From assembly GCA_963702575.1 (NCBI GenBank), contig CAVPCU010000002.1:1-64000 (forward strand): DNA of 64,000 nucleotides. Direction: 5' to 3'. The translations under genes and the position numbers were made by a program. Origin of the DNA: VRUE01 sp963702575. GTDB lineage: Bacteria; Actinomycetota; Thermoleophilia; Solirubrobacterales; 70-9. The notes under the pieces are model-generated. The model saw nothing but the letters and a program-made list of their open reading frames with translations. It was not told the DNA's origin and ran no database searches. This document shows positions 41,418-49,266 of the stretch, piece after piece; positions within the stretch are counted from its first letter, which is position 1; each line of letters opens with the position of its first letter.

Positions 41418-42103
41418 GGTGCGGCGCCCTCGCTCGGCGCGGGGGCGGGCGTCGCCGGCTTTGCGCCCGCCGTCCGGGCCGGGTAGGGCGGCACCACCCC
41501 GTTGCGCCGCACCAGCAGCACGTGCCAGGCCACCAGGGCGACCACCGCGACCGGCAGCAGGATGACGTGGAACGTGTACATCTGGCCGAAGTCGGCGACG
41601 TTGAAGAAGGCGCCGACGCCGACCGAGTTGAGCCCGTCCTTGCCCTCGCTGGCGATCCACTGCGAGTCGAAGTTCTGCTGCGAGAGGTAGCCGGTGAAGG
41701 CGGCGCCGATCGCGACCAGGAAGGTGATCGCGCCGCTCACCCAGGTGCGCCCGCGGCCGCCGCGCCAGGCGGCCATGAAGAACTTGCCCCAGAGGTGGAC
41801 CACCATGGCGAAGAAGAACAGCTCCACCGCCCAGAGGTGGATGCCGTTGAAGAAGCGCCCGACGCTGGAGACGTGCCACCAGGCCGGCCCCTTCAGCCCG
41901 AGGATCATCCCGGAGAGGACGATCACGATCAGCGAGGCGATCGCGGCGACGCCGAAGACGTAGATCCAGGAGGAGACGTAGGAGGGCTGGCGGTCGGGGA
42001 GCAGCTTCTCCGGCGGCAGCGCCGCGACCGCCCGCTCGCGCACCCAGGTGGTCCACATCCGGCGCTCCTCCGGCGAGACCTCGCGGGCGCCCTCGTCGCT
42101 CAC
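41414..42103 (-). CDS. cytochrome b (b6-type N-terminal domain)
   Basis: 229 residues with four core helices. The heme-ligating His pairs are present: HLWAVELFFFAMVVHLW (H-13-H) and HVILLPVAVVALVAWHVLLV (H-14-H), the spacing of b6-type subunits. A conserved TWVSGAITFLVAIGAAFTGY stretch lies between them. A quinol-oxidising complex subunit is therefore expected. It lies between a small one-helix protein and the 318-residue partner; no Rieske, cytochrome c1 or subunit IV gene is nearby. Start 42103 overlaps the upstream small gene stop. Confidence 0.88.
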   Translation of the reverse strand: MSDEGAREVSPEERRMWTTWVRERAVAALPPEKLLPDRQPSYVSSWIYVFGVAAIASLIVIVLSGMILGLKGPAWWHVSSVGRFFNGIHLWAVELFFFAMVVHLWGKFFMAAWRGGRGRTWVSGAITFLVAIGAAFTGYLSQQNFDSQWIASEGKDGLNSVGVGAFFNVADFGQMYTFHVILLPVAVVALVAWHVLLVRRNGVVPPYPARTAGAKPATPAPAPSEGAAP

Positions 42104-42270
42104 GGCAGGCGCTCCCGGCGCGGGAAGCGGAGGAGGATCGCGGCGAGGAAGACGACGATCATCAGCAGGATCACGACCACGTTCGCCACCGACATCTGGA
42201 AGAAGTGCCAGTGCAGGTAGCGAGCCGGGTGGCTCAGGTCGAACAGGGCGGCAAGTACTGGGTTAAGCAA
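42100..42270 (-). CDS. small single-helix membrane protein of the cytochrome b operon
   Basis: A 56-residue ORF starting at TTG 42270 (GAGGGAG just upstream, short spacing) and ending in a four-base overlap with the cytochrome b start. It has a short amphipathic N-terminus (ALFDLSHPARYLHWHFFQ) and one helix (SVANVVVILLMIVVFLAAIL). It probably is a small accessory subunit. Start codon uncertain because TTG is rare; the coupling to cytochrome b supports that it is translated. A sigma-70-like promoter lies about 40 bases upstream. Confidence 0.6.
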   Translation of the reverse strand: MLNPVLAALFDLSHPARYLHWHFFQMSVANVVVILLMIVVFLAAILLRFPRRERLP

Positions 42271-42308
42271 GGCTCCCTCGTCTTCGTCGGCTGACCTGCT
42301 CTGCGACG

Positions 42309-42336
42309 AACGTATACCGATAACTTCGCTTGTCAA
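42309..42336 (-). promoter_or_regulatory. sigma-70-type promoter for the cytochrome b operon
   Basis: On the minus strand, a perfect -35 TTGACA (42336-42331) is followed after 16 bases by TACGTT (42314-42309); the overlapping TATACG is an alternative -10. The surroundings (AAGCGAAGTTATCGG) are clearly more AT-rich than the neighbourhood. Transcription would start near 42302, about 30 bases before the TTG start of the first gene. Confidence 0.6.
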
Positions 42337-42339
42337 GCT

Positions 42340-42781
42340 GAGAGTCCTGCCAGGCGCGGCGCGCCACGCGATGCCGCGGCGCGCGACGAGGGGGAGCGGG
42401 CGGGCTATGTCGCGGCGGCTGCTCACGGGGTCCGCCGTCGACGCCCGGCTCCCGGAAGGCGCCCCGGTCGCGGGCCTGGACGGGCAGGCGCTCCCAGGCC
42501 GACGGCGACGTTAGGGACGGCGCCGGACGGCCAGCGGGAGGAGTGCCGGCCGCCCCGGCTCCGAAAAGAAACACGACCGGTGATGACGCTCGTCGCCTGC
42601 CTCGCGCGTAGCCTTCGCGCTTAGAAGCTCGCCGCGCCACCTTCGAGGTCGGTACCCGCTGGGCTTCCGCGGTTCCCGCTCTCTCCCGGTCGCAATGCGA
42701 ACCTAGCGCCTGTCGCGGGTGAGCGCTAGGGGGCGTCAAGCGGCGATTCCGCAAACTGCGGAAAGAAGGGGCCGAAAACCG
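42340..42781. other. gene-poor region (~440 bp)
   Basis: No convincing gene. A minus-strand open frame (42263-42754) is Arg/Pro/Ser-rich shadow-like sequence and would run through the promoter above. A hairpin TTCCGCA-aac-TGCGGAA at 42747-42763 lies 19 bases beyond the stop of the BacA-like gene and may end its transcription. A short AT-richer patch (AAAAGAAACACGACC near 42564-42578) is present with no recognised function. Confidence 0.5.
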
Positions 42782-43396
42782 CTAGACGGGCTGGGGCTGG
42801 CGGAAGAGCTCGGCGGAGGGGATGCCGATCACCTCGCCGCGGAAGCGTTTCTCGCGCCCGTAGACGACCCAGGTGGTGTCGATTTCGCCGATGTCGAGGT
42901 CGAGCCGCAGCTCCTCGGCGTGCTCCTCGACGTGCTCCATGTGGGTCAGCCCGGAGTCGTACTCGCCGCGCAGCAGGCCCTCGGCGACGAGCGGCTTCGA
43001 GGTGACATCGACGACCTCCTCCCACCGCGAGAGGTCGACGTAGCCCTTGGTGGCGGGGACGATGCCGAGCGAGCGCGGAGTCTCGACCTCGCGCCGGCTG
43101 AGCAGCACCAGGTGCTTGGTCGGGTAGATGAAGGTGTCGACGACGAAGACCTCGGTCCAGTACTTCTCGGTGATCTCGTGCACCTTGGGGTGCGCACTGC
43201 ACTGGACGAGGAACGCCCCGGGCGTCTCACGCACCGTGTCCAGCCCGGCGAAGAGGTCGGTGGTCAGCTCGATCTCGTACTCCTCGACCCCCTGGAAGCC
43301 CATGTAGGCGCGCGTAGCCCGCTCGTGGCACGTCCCCTCCGGCCCGAGCGTGATCAGCCTCGGCCCGCCACTGTTCTCCTCGACCACCGCCGCCAC
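42782..43396 (-). CDS. prephenate dehydratase-like protein, possibly BacA-type prephenate decarboxylase
   Basis: 204 residues. The N-terminal RLITLGPEGTCHERATRAYM matches the 'LGPEGTfs..Aa' opening of prephenate dehydratase domains. The rest keeps a two-lobed binding-protein fold (FLVQCSAHPKVHEITEKYWT, LGIVPATKGYVDLSRWEEVV, GLLRGEYDSGLTHMEHVEEH). There is no ACT domain and the catalytic TRF motif of true dehydratases is not evident, as in BacA of bacilysin synthesis, also 204 residues. It follows a DHA2 exporter gene by 51 bases on the same strand. The exact reaction is uncertain. Confidence 0.6.
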   Translation of the reverse strand: MAAVVEENSGGPRLITLGPEGTCHERATRAYMGFQGVEEYEIELTTDLFAGLDTVRETPGAFLVQCSAHPKVHEITEKYWTEVFVVDTFIYPTKHLVLLSRREVETPRSLGIVPATKGYVDLSRWEEVVDVTSKPLVAEGLLRGEYDSGLTHMEHVEEHAEELRLDLDIGEIDTTWVVYGREKRFRGEVIGIPSAELFRQPQPV

Positions 43397-43447
43397 AATG
43401 AAAAAGAATAGCCGAGTAAATGGGGGCGAGGTCGCCTTGCCTCGAAC

Positions 43448-45175
43448 TCAGCGCGCGTGCTGGCCCTCGAGCTGGGGGATCGGGCTCGCGCCCGCCGCCG
43501 CGGGCTCCTCGGCGTGGTGGTAGCGGCCGCCGCGCATCAGCGAGGCGGCGGCGGCGACGAGGCAGGCGACGATGGCGAAGACGAAGGCGGTGTCGAGCCC
43601 GTCCCGGAAGGGGCCGGAGATCAGCCGCGGGAAGAAGGTCGAGCCGGTGAGGACGGCGTGGGCGTGGGGCGGCAGCGCGGCGAGCGCTTCGGTCCCGACC
43701 AGATGCTGGACCGGGTTGTAGCCGAGGAAGGCGGCGAAGAGGACCGAGATCGGCGGCGCCCCGGCGGCGCGCCCGGCGGCCGCGGCGGAGACGCCATGCG
43801 CCTGCAGGCCGCTGCTCAGCGCCCCCGGCAGGCTGGAGGCGAGGCCGACGATCAGCAGGGTGAAGAAGATCCCGATCGAGAGCACCTGGGCGGAGTTCTG
43901 GAAGGTCTGGTTCATCCCGCCCCCGGCGCCGCGGTCGCCTGGCGGCAGGCTGTTCATCACCGCGGCACGGTTCGGAGCGGCGAACATCCCCATCGAGATC
44001 CCGTTGAAGAACAGCACCGCGGCGAAGACCAGGTAGGAGAAATCGGTCGGCAGCAGCATCAGCATGCCGAAGCTGAGCGCCGCGCCGATCATCCCGCCGG
44101 TGGCGAACGGGCGGGCGCCGAAGCGGTCGGAGAGGTGCCCGGAGATCGGTCCCGCGATCAGGATGCCGAGGGTGAGCGGCAGCATGAAGATGCCCGCCCA
44201 GAGCGGCGTTTCGGTGAAGCTGTAGCCGTGCAGCGGCAGCCAGATCCCCTGCAGCCAGATGATCAGCATGAACATCAGGCCGCCGCGGGCGACCGCGGCG
44301 AGGAAGGTCGAGAGGCTGCCGAAGGTGAAGGCGCGGATGCGGAACAGCGCCAGCCGGAACATCGGCTCCGCCACCCGCAGCTCGATCGCCGCGAAGGCCG
44401 CCAGCGAGACGAGCGAGCCGGCGAGGAGGGCGAGCACCCGCGGGCTGCCCCAGCCGGTCGGCGAGCCGCCGTAGGGACGGATCCCGTAGGTGATCGCGAC
44501 CATCGCCAGCACCAGGCCGAGGGCGAAGGTCGCGTTCCCCCACCAATCGATCGCCGCTCGCCGCGGCACGCTGCGCTCCTCCAGCTTGAGGTAGGCCCAG
44601 ACGGTGCCGAAGAGGCCGACCGGGACCGAGATCAGGAAGACGAGGCGCCAATCGATCGGCGCCAGCAGCCCGCCCAGAACCAATCCGACGAACAGCCCGC
44701 TGACGCCGACGATGTTGTTGATCCCGAGGGCGAAGCCGCGCTGGCTGACCGGGAAGGCGTCGGTGATGATCGCCGCCGCGTTGGCCAGCAGGCAGGCGCC
44801 GCCGATTCCCTGGACGACGCGGAAGGCGATCAGGTAGGTGGCGCCGGCGGGGCCGGTCATCCAGTCGACCGCGAGCAGCAGCGAGGCGACGGTGTAGACG
44901 ACGAAGCCGAGGTTGTAGATGCGCACCCGGCCGAACATGTCGCCGAGCCGGCCGAGGCTGACGATCAGCACGCTGGAGACGACCAGGTAGCCGAGGATCA
45001 TCCAGAGCAGGTAGGCGCTGTTGGCGGGGACCAGCGGGTCGAGGTGGATGCCGCGGAAGATGGCGGGCATCGCGATCAGCGTGATCGAGGCGTCGAGCGT
45101 CGCCAGCAGGACCGCGAGCGTCGTGTTGGACAGCGCGATCCACTTGTAGCGGCTGTCGGGCGTCGGTTCGGACAT
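43448..45175 (-). CDS. DHA2-family 14-helix MFS exporter
   Basis: 575 residues with 14 membrane helices. Motif D1-like TLDASITLIAMPAIFRGIHL, motif A SLGRLGDMFGRVRIYNLGFV, motif C-like GINNIVGVSGLFVGLVLGGL and the mid-protein SGHLSDRFGARPFATGG repeat of motif A. A longer than usual external loop with HAHAVLTGSTFFP near the C-terminus. Probably exports a small molecule by proton antiport. Together with the downstream BacA-like gene it could form an export/biosynthesis pair. Confidence 0.9.
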   Translation of the reverse strand: MSEPTPDSRYKWIALSNTTLAVLLATLDASITLIAMPAIFRGIHLDPLVPANSAYLLWMILGYLVVSSVLIVSLGRLGDMFGRVRIYNLGFVVYTVASLLLAVDWMTGPAGATYLIAFRVVQGIGGACLLANAAAIITDAFPVSQRGFALGINNIVGVSGLFVGLVLGGLLAPIDWRLVFLISVPVGLFGTVWAYLKLEERSVPRRAAIDWWGNATFALGLVLAMVAITYGIRPYGGSPTGWGSPRVLALLAGSLVSLAAFAAIELRVAEPMFRLALFRIRAFTFGSLSTFLAAVARGGLMFMLIIWLQGIWLPLHGYSFTETPLWAGIFMLPLTLGILIAGPISGHLSDRFGARPFATGGMIGAALSFGMLMLLPTDFSYLVFAAVLFFNGISMGMFAAPNRAAVMNSLPPGDRGAGGGMNQTFQNSAQVLSIGIFFTLLIVGLASSLPGALSSGLQAHGVSAAAAGRAAGAPPISVLFAAFLGYNPVQHLVGTEALAALPPHAHAVLTGSTFFPRLISGPFRDGLDTAFVFAIVACLVAAAASLMRGGRYHHAEEPAAAGASPIPQLEGQHAR

Positions 45176-45201
45176 GGGAGCGATCTTGCGAGTCTAGGAA
45201 G

Positions 45202-45804
45202 GTGGGCGCCTTGCCTCCCCCGGCCCTCTCTACCCTGTTTCGCATCTCGCCGCCCACCCGCCAGAGGACCCTCGCGACGCTCGCCGCCGCCCTGGCCGCG
45301 TCGCTGGCGCTAGCCGCGAGCGCCTCGGCGACGCTGCCCTGGTCCAACGGCTGCGACCCGGCCCTGGCCGGGCACGAACGGACCAGCGCCACCTGCGGCG
45401 CGGTCCTCGAGCACGGCCGCGCGCTCGCCCCGCCCTACGCCCCGGCGCCGGTCAAGGCGATCGTCGCCGCCGCCAACCGGATCGACGGGCGGCCCTACGT
45501 ATGGGGCGGGGGCCACGCGAGCTGGGCGAGCCAGGGCTACGACTGCTCGGGCGCCGTCGGCTACGCGCTGCACGCCGCCGGCATGCTCGACGCGACGATG
45601 GTCTCGGGACAGCTCGCCGCCTGGGGCGAGCCCGGGGTTGGCCGCTGGGTGACGATCTACGCCAACGCCGAGCACGTCTACATGGTCATCGCCGGCCTGC
45701 GCTTCGACACCCGCGACGACTTCCCCGGCGTCAGCGGCCCCCGCTGGCACCAGGAAATGGTCGAAGGGCGCGGCTTCGCGGCCCGCCACCCGGCGGGCCT
45801 CTGA
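45202..45804 (+). CDS. secreted NlpC/P60-like cysteine peptidase
   Basis: 200 residues with a signal peptide (RTLATLAAALAASLALAAS, cleavage near ASA). The catalytic Cys lies in SQGYDCSGAVGYALHAAG, preceded by the family's RPYVWGGGH, and the His in ANAEHVYMVIAGLRFDTR. This is the C40-type layout with a single domain. Expected to hydrolyse peptidoglycan stem peptides outside the cell. Divergent from the exporter gene with 26 bases between starts. Confidence 0.85.
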   Translation: MGALPPPALSTLFRISPPTRQRTLATLAAALAASLALAASASATLPWSNGCDPALAGHERTSATCGAVLEHGRALAPPYAPAPVKAIVAAANRIDGRPYVWGGGHASWASQGYDCSGAVGYALHAAGMLDATMVSGQLAAWGEPGVGRWVTIYANAEHVYMVIAGLRFDTRDDFPGVSGPRWHQEMVEGRGFAARHPAGL

Positions 45805-45805
45805 A

Positions 45806-45829
45806 GCGGGGCGGCAGGTCCCGCCCCGC
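45806..45829. terminator. bidirectional hairpin between convergent genes
   Basis: GCGGGGCGG and its complement CCGCCCCGC flank CAGGTC. It starts two bases after the stop of the plus-strand peptidase gene and ends ten bases before the stop of the minus-strand VWA gene, so it can serve both. No T-run. Confidence 0.7.
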
Positions 45830-45838
45830 GCCGCCTAT

Positions 45839-46861
45839 CTATTTGTGCGAGCTCTGACCGACCTGCGTCGTCAGGGTCACCTGTGGGGAGCCGGAGCCGA
45901 TCTTCAGCGCTTTGACGCCGAAGTGGAGCGTCCCTTTGCGCAGGCCCGAGACTTTCAGCACGGTGAAGGTCGAGCTGCTCGTCGTCGTCACCTTCAGCTT
46001 CGAGGGCTTGGGGTGGGCGCGCGAGGCGACCGCGAGCAGACCGCCTTTGCCGACCAGCCGCAGGCCGGTGAGCTTGAATTTGTCGAGCGGGCTGGCCCAG
46101 GTGAGGGTGAGCTGGACCGATTTGGTCGCCGCCGCGATCGTGACGCTGTGCAGTTTGCTCTGGCCCTGTTTGAGGATGTCGCTGAAGGTGCGCGGCGGCG
46201 TCTGGCAGGTGAGCGCAGCCCCGACTTCGTTCATCACCGCCTGCAGTTGGCTCGAGTCCGACAGCCCGAAGTACTTGCCACCGGTGTCGCTGGCGATCTT
46301 TTCCAGCCGTTGCTTGTCGGTGACCGAGGAGATGCCGACGCCGAACCCGATCACGTAGGTCGGCACGTTGTGGGTCAGGTGGGCTTCGTTGTAGGTGCCG
46401 ACGTCGTGGCCGCCGTCGGTGAGGAAGATGCGCGCGTCGGAGCTGGGGTTGGCGGCGTCGGCGGCGGCGAAGGCGGCGTTGTAGTCGGTGGCGCCGTTGT
46501 CGGCCTGGATCGCGGCGTCGAGGGCGCTGCGCATGGCGGCCGCGTTGGCGCCGACCGGGCCGACCGGGAAGACGACGTCGCTCGCCGGTTTTTCGAACAG
46601 CGCCGAGCCGAACTCGACCGCGCCGAGCTGGGTGCTCGGGCTGAGCGTGTCGATCAGCAGGTCGAGGCCCTGGACGCGGAGGCGGTTCGGGTCGGTGACC
46701 GCCATCGAGCCCGAGTCGTCGACGATCGCCTCGATGTTCCGCGCCGGGGCGCAGGAGGCGCTTGCCGCGGGCGCAGCGCCGGCGCTCGGAGCGGCGAGCA
46801 GGACCGCCATCAGGAGGGCCACTGCCCCCGACGCGAACAGTAGGTGTGCGACTCGCCTCAT
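45839..46861 (-). CDS. secreted von Willebrand factor A domain protein
   Basis: Signal peptide MRRVAHLLFASGAVALLMAV with cleavage after SAGAA. The VWA domain starts at NIEAIVDDSGSMAVTDPNRL with an intact MIDAS DxSxS; TDYNAAFAAADA (MIDAS Thr) and IFLTDGGHDVG complete the site. Beyond residue 210 is a beta-sandwich-like domain (LTLTWASPLDKFKLTGLRLV, LKVSGLRKGTLHFGVKALKI). 340 residues. Probably a metal-dependent extracellular binding protein. No anchor motif is visible. Confidence 0.85.
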   Translation of the reverse strand: MRRVAHLLFASGAVALLMAVLLAAPSAGAAPAASASCAPARNIEAIVDDSGSMAVTDPNRLRVQGLDLLIDTLSPSTQLGAVEFGSALFEKPASDVVFPVGPVGANAAAMRSALDAAIQADNGATDYNAAFAAADAANPSSDARIFLTDGGHDVGTYNEAHLTHNVPTYVIGFGVGISSVTDKQRLEKIASDTGGKYFGLSDSSQLQAVMNEVGAALTCQTPPRTFSDILKQGQSKLHSVTIAAATKSVQLTLTWASPLDKFKLTGLRLVGKGGLLAVASRAHPKPSKLKVTTTSSSTFTVLKVSGLRKGTLHFGVKALKIGSGSPQVTLTTQVGQSSHK

Positions 46862-46878
46862 CCCGATCCTCCTCCGTT

Positions 46879-47478
46879 CTACGGTTCCGCCGCCACCTTA
46901 GCGCGCCGCGCCGGGTCCGGCCGGGGGCGCCGGACGTTCGTCCACGCGCCGCGGTAGCGCAGCGTCAGCAGGACCAGGATCGGCACTGCGCTCGCCGCGG
47001 CCAGGACTCTGAACCAGAGGCTGGCGCCGTCGGTGCCGGCGTTGAGCGCGTGGAGGACCGCGAGGACGTAGACGCCCACGGTGGCGCGGTGCAGCAGGCG
47101 CCACCGCTTGGTGCCGATCTGGCGGCGGACGAAATAGGTGGGGCCGAGCAGCGCCGCGAGGTAGCCGGCGAGGATCCCCAGACCGACCCAGAGCGGGCGG
47201 TAGGCGATGGTGAAGGGCACCGCGATCCCGGCCACCCCCGGGTTCAGCCACTTGTCGCCGAGCAGGAGGACGCCGTGCAGGCCGATCATCGTCAGGCCGG
47301 CGAGCGCGAGGTGCTGGTGGACCTTGAGCAGGTCTCGCTTCAGCCCCGGCCGGCGGTAGACGCCCGAGGCCATGAAGAGCCCGAGCGTGACCGAGGCGGC
47401 GATCAGGACGAAGGCGACGATGCCGGCCGAGCGCGAGGCCAGCCACCAGGGGTAGTTGGCGGGGTCGGGCTCAGTCAC
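46879..47478 (-). CDS. ferric-reductase-like transmembrane protein (MsrQ/YedZ type)
   Basis: GTG 47478. Six helices with His residues in KVHQHLALAGLTMIGLHGVL and LLHRATVGVYVLAVLHALNA, the heme b ligands of MsrQ-like quinol-linked membrane cytochromes. 199 residues, near family length. No MsrP (molybdopterin) partner gene is adjacent. Instead three small membrane or lipoprotein genes precede it in an overlapping operon, so its electron acceptor may differ. Confidence 0.78.
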   Translation of the reverse strand: MTEPDPANYPWWLASRSAGIVAFVLIAASVTLGLFMASGVYRRPGLKRDLLKVHQHLALAGLTMIGLHGVLLLGDKWLNPGVAGIAVPFTIAYRPLWVGLGILAGYLAALLGPTYFVRRQIGTKRWRLLHRATVGVYVLAVLHALNAGTDGASLWFRVLAAASAVPILVLLTLRYRGAWTNVRRPRPDPARRAKVAAEP

Positions 47479-47687
47479 GCTCCGCTCCCTGCTCGGGCTC
47501 GCCGCCCGGCTGTTGCGGCGCCGTGCGCGCCGGCGAGGCGCCGGGCTGGACGGGGACGCTGTAGGTGGTCGGGCCGGAGAAGAGCGCGTAGTAGGCGAGC
47601 GCGGCGAGGCCGATCAGGACCAGCACGGCGGCGACGCGCGTGCCCCCGCCCGCCCGCCGGGCGATCGGTCGTCGCGGCGGCGCTCAC
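47471..47687 (-). pseudogene. small one-helix membrane protein, single frameshift
   Basis: GTG 47687 (GTGA overlap with the upstream gene) starts VSAAATTDRPAG. After a G-rich run near 47645 the natural continuation is in another frame: RVAAVLVLIGLAALAYYALF, then SGPTTYSVPVQPGASPARTA and EPEQGAERD, stopping at 47471 inside the start of the MsrQ-like gene. The correct overlaps at both ends show a single ~70-residue gene with one indel in a homopolymer-like GC run, probably a sequence error. Function unknown; a single-span extracytoplasmic Pro/Ala-rich protein. Confidence 0.6.
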
Positions 47688-47983
47688 GGGGGCGGCGCCG
47701 GCGAGGTTCGGCTGACGATCGCGGTCGCCTGCGAGTTGGCCGTCGCGCCCTTGGCGCCCGCCTTGCCGACGACCTGGATCACCGGCCCCGGCCCAAGGGC
47801 GGGGTCGTTCCCGGTGCGCACCTGGATCGCGAGCAGGGTGAGGACGACGAGGAAGAGGCCGAGCGTGGCGACGATCACCGCCAGCGGGCTGGGCAGGGGT
47901 CGTCGCGGCTTCCGCGGCGCGGGGGGCGGCTTGGACGGAGTGCCCTCGGCGGCGGGCTTGGGGCTGTCCTGGGCCTCGGCCAT
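47684..47983 (-). CDS. small single-span membrane protein, 99 aa
   Basis: ATG 47983. A Pro/Lys-rich N-terminus (KPAAEGTPSKPPPAPRKPRR), one helix (LAVIVATLGLFLVVLTLLAI) and a short extracytoplasmic segment of about 45 residues (GPGPVIQVVGKAGAKGATAN). Its stop overlaps the next gene start. Part of the four-gene run ending with the MsrQ-like protein. No family recognised. Confidence 0.7.
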   Translation of the reverse strand: MAEAQDSPKPAAEGTPSKPPPAPRKPRRPLPSPLAVIVATLGLFLVVLTLLAIQVRTGNDPALGPGPVIQVVGKAGAKGATANSQATAIVSRTSPAPPP

Positions 47984-47987
47984 CTCC

Positions 47988-48590
47988 TCAGCTCTCCCCG
48001 CAGGCGCGCCAGCCGTAGCCCCGGGCGAAGGCCGAGAGGGCGCGGCCGATTTCGTCGGATTCCGCCCGCAGCGCTTCCAGGCGGGGGACGTCGACGGCGG
48101 CGAGCGCGGTCTTGATCTCGGCCCGCAGGGCGAGCTGGCGGCGGATCGGGGCGAAGACGTCGGCGCGCAGCAGCGCCGCGTCGCCCGGCGGCGCCGGCAC
48201 GGCTTCGATCCGGCGCAGCTCGGCGGCGCCGAGCGCGGAGTCCCTCTCGTAGGCGTGCACGGCCCCTTCGATGTCGGGCGAGTCGGCCACCTGCTTGCGC
48301 TCGGCGCTGCGCTCGGGGTCGAACCTGGCGCAGACCGCGTCGGTCCGCTGTATGTAGGCGAGCCGGCGCGGGTCGGTCACCCTCGCCACCGGCGCGCGGG
48401 CAGCGCGCGGGGCGGGCGCAGGCTGCGCCGCCGCCGGCACGGTCTCGGTCTCCGTCTCGGCGCGCCGCGTTTCGCCGCCGCAGCCGGCAAGCGCGGCGAG
48501 CGCAAGGGAAACGCCGAGGCCGGCGAGCAGAGCGCGGCGCCGACCGCGTCCCCTGCTCGCACGCGAACTGTCCGCACGCCGCTCGTCCAC
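47988..48590 (-). CDS. putative lipoprotein, 200 aa
   Basis: An N-terminal signal (ALLAGLGVSLALAALAGCGG) has a lipobox LAGC. The mature protein has a Thr/Glu and Ala/Pro linker followed by a helical domain (LAYIQRTDAVCARFDPERSA, VHAYERDSALGAAELRRIEA, AFARGYGWRACGES) with two Cys that could form a disulfide. First gene of the minus-strand run to the MsrQ-like protein. Function unknown. Confidence 0.75.
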   Translation of the reverse strand: MDERRADSSRASRGRGRRRALLAGLGVSLALAALAGCGGETRRAETETETVPAAAQPAPAPRAARAPVARVTDPRRLAYIQRTDAVCARFDPERSAERKQVADSPDIEGAVHAYERDSALGAAELRRIEAVPAPPGDAALLRADVFAPIRRQLALRAEIKTALAAVDVPRLEALRAESDEIGRALSAFARGYGWRACGES

Positions 48591-48688
48591 ACGCTCAACC
48601 TAGGGCGCTCGCGCGCCCCGGCCATCGGGTCACTCCCGCCGATGGGCTGCGTGTTTTCCCGCAGCGATCGGGAGTATGGTGCGCAGCC

Positions 48689-49243
48689 ATGCGCTTCCGC
48701 TCGAGTTCTCGGGCCCTTGGATCGGCCCTCGCCCTCGCGGCCGTTGCCGCATTCGCGCTCACCGCCCTCGCGCTGGCGTCCTCGCCTCTGCCGAAGCCCG
48801 GCGCCGGCTACTCGACGGAGGGCAACAAGCACGGCGTCAGCGTCGTCCTCGTCACCAGCGTGCGGGATCCGAAGCAGATCCTCGAAGGGACGGCGGCGCT
48901 GGCGAGCCAGTACGCGATGAGCGGCGGCGCCGTGCTCTGCCCGAAGGCGAAGAAGAGCCCGGGCTACAAGGGCGCCCCGTTCGCGATCTTCGGCTTCCCC
49001 GCGACCGAGCTGAAGCTCAAGGGCGGTAGGTACGGTTTCTCGAAGACGATCACGCAGGCAGGCGCCACCGTGCTCGGCAGCTCGGCCAAGCCCTTCACGC
49101 TGAAGGTGAAGATCACCGGCGCCGTCCTCAGCCCGACCAAGATCGCCGGCACGGTGAAGGCAAGCGGCGGGCCGTGCAAGACGAAGAAGCCGCTGAAGTA
49201 CACGGCGAAGCTCGACCCCAAGCTCCCGATCGCCCCCCAGTAG
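48689..49243 (+). CDS. secreted hypothetical protein, 184 aa
   Basis: ATG 48689 with a signal peptide (LGSALALAAVAAFALTALAL). The mature part appears beta-rich (GVSVVLVTSVRDPKQILEGT, SKTITQAGATVLGSSAKPFT, VKITGAVLSPTKIAGTVKAS) with a Lys-rich end. The pattern 'I.G.V.sp.kI.GTV.a.GG.C' recurs in uncharacterised secreted actinobacterial proteins. No enzymatic motif. Confidence 0.75.
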   Translation: MRFRSSSRALGSALALAAVAAFALTALALASSPLPKPGAGYSTEGNKHGVSVVLVTSVRDPKQILEGTAALASQYAMSGGAVLCPKAKKSPGYKGAPFAIFGFPATELKLKGGRYGFSKTITQAGATVLGSSAKPFTLKVKITGAVLSPTKIAGTVKASGGPCKTKKPLKYTAKLDPKLPIAPQ

Positions 49244-49266
49244 CGCCGACGCGCTACGTTCGGGAG

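Noticed and set aside
42263..42754. 163-residue minus-strand open frame
   Set aside because: Runs across the sigma-70-like promoter of the cytochrome b operon, is Arg/Pro/Ser-rich and has no convincing start or homologous pattern.
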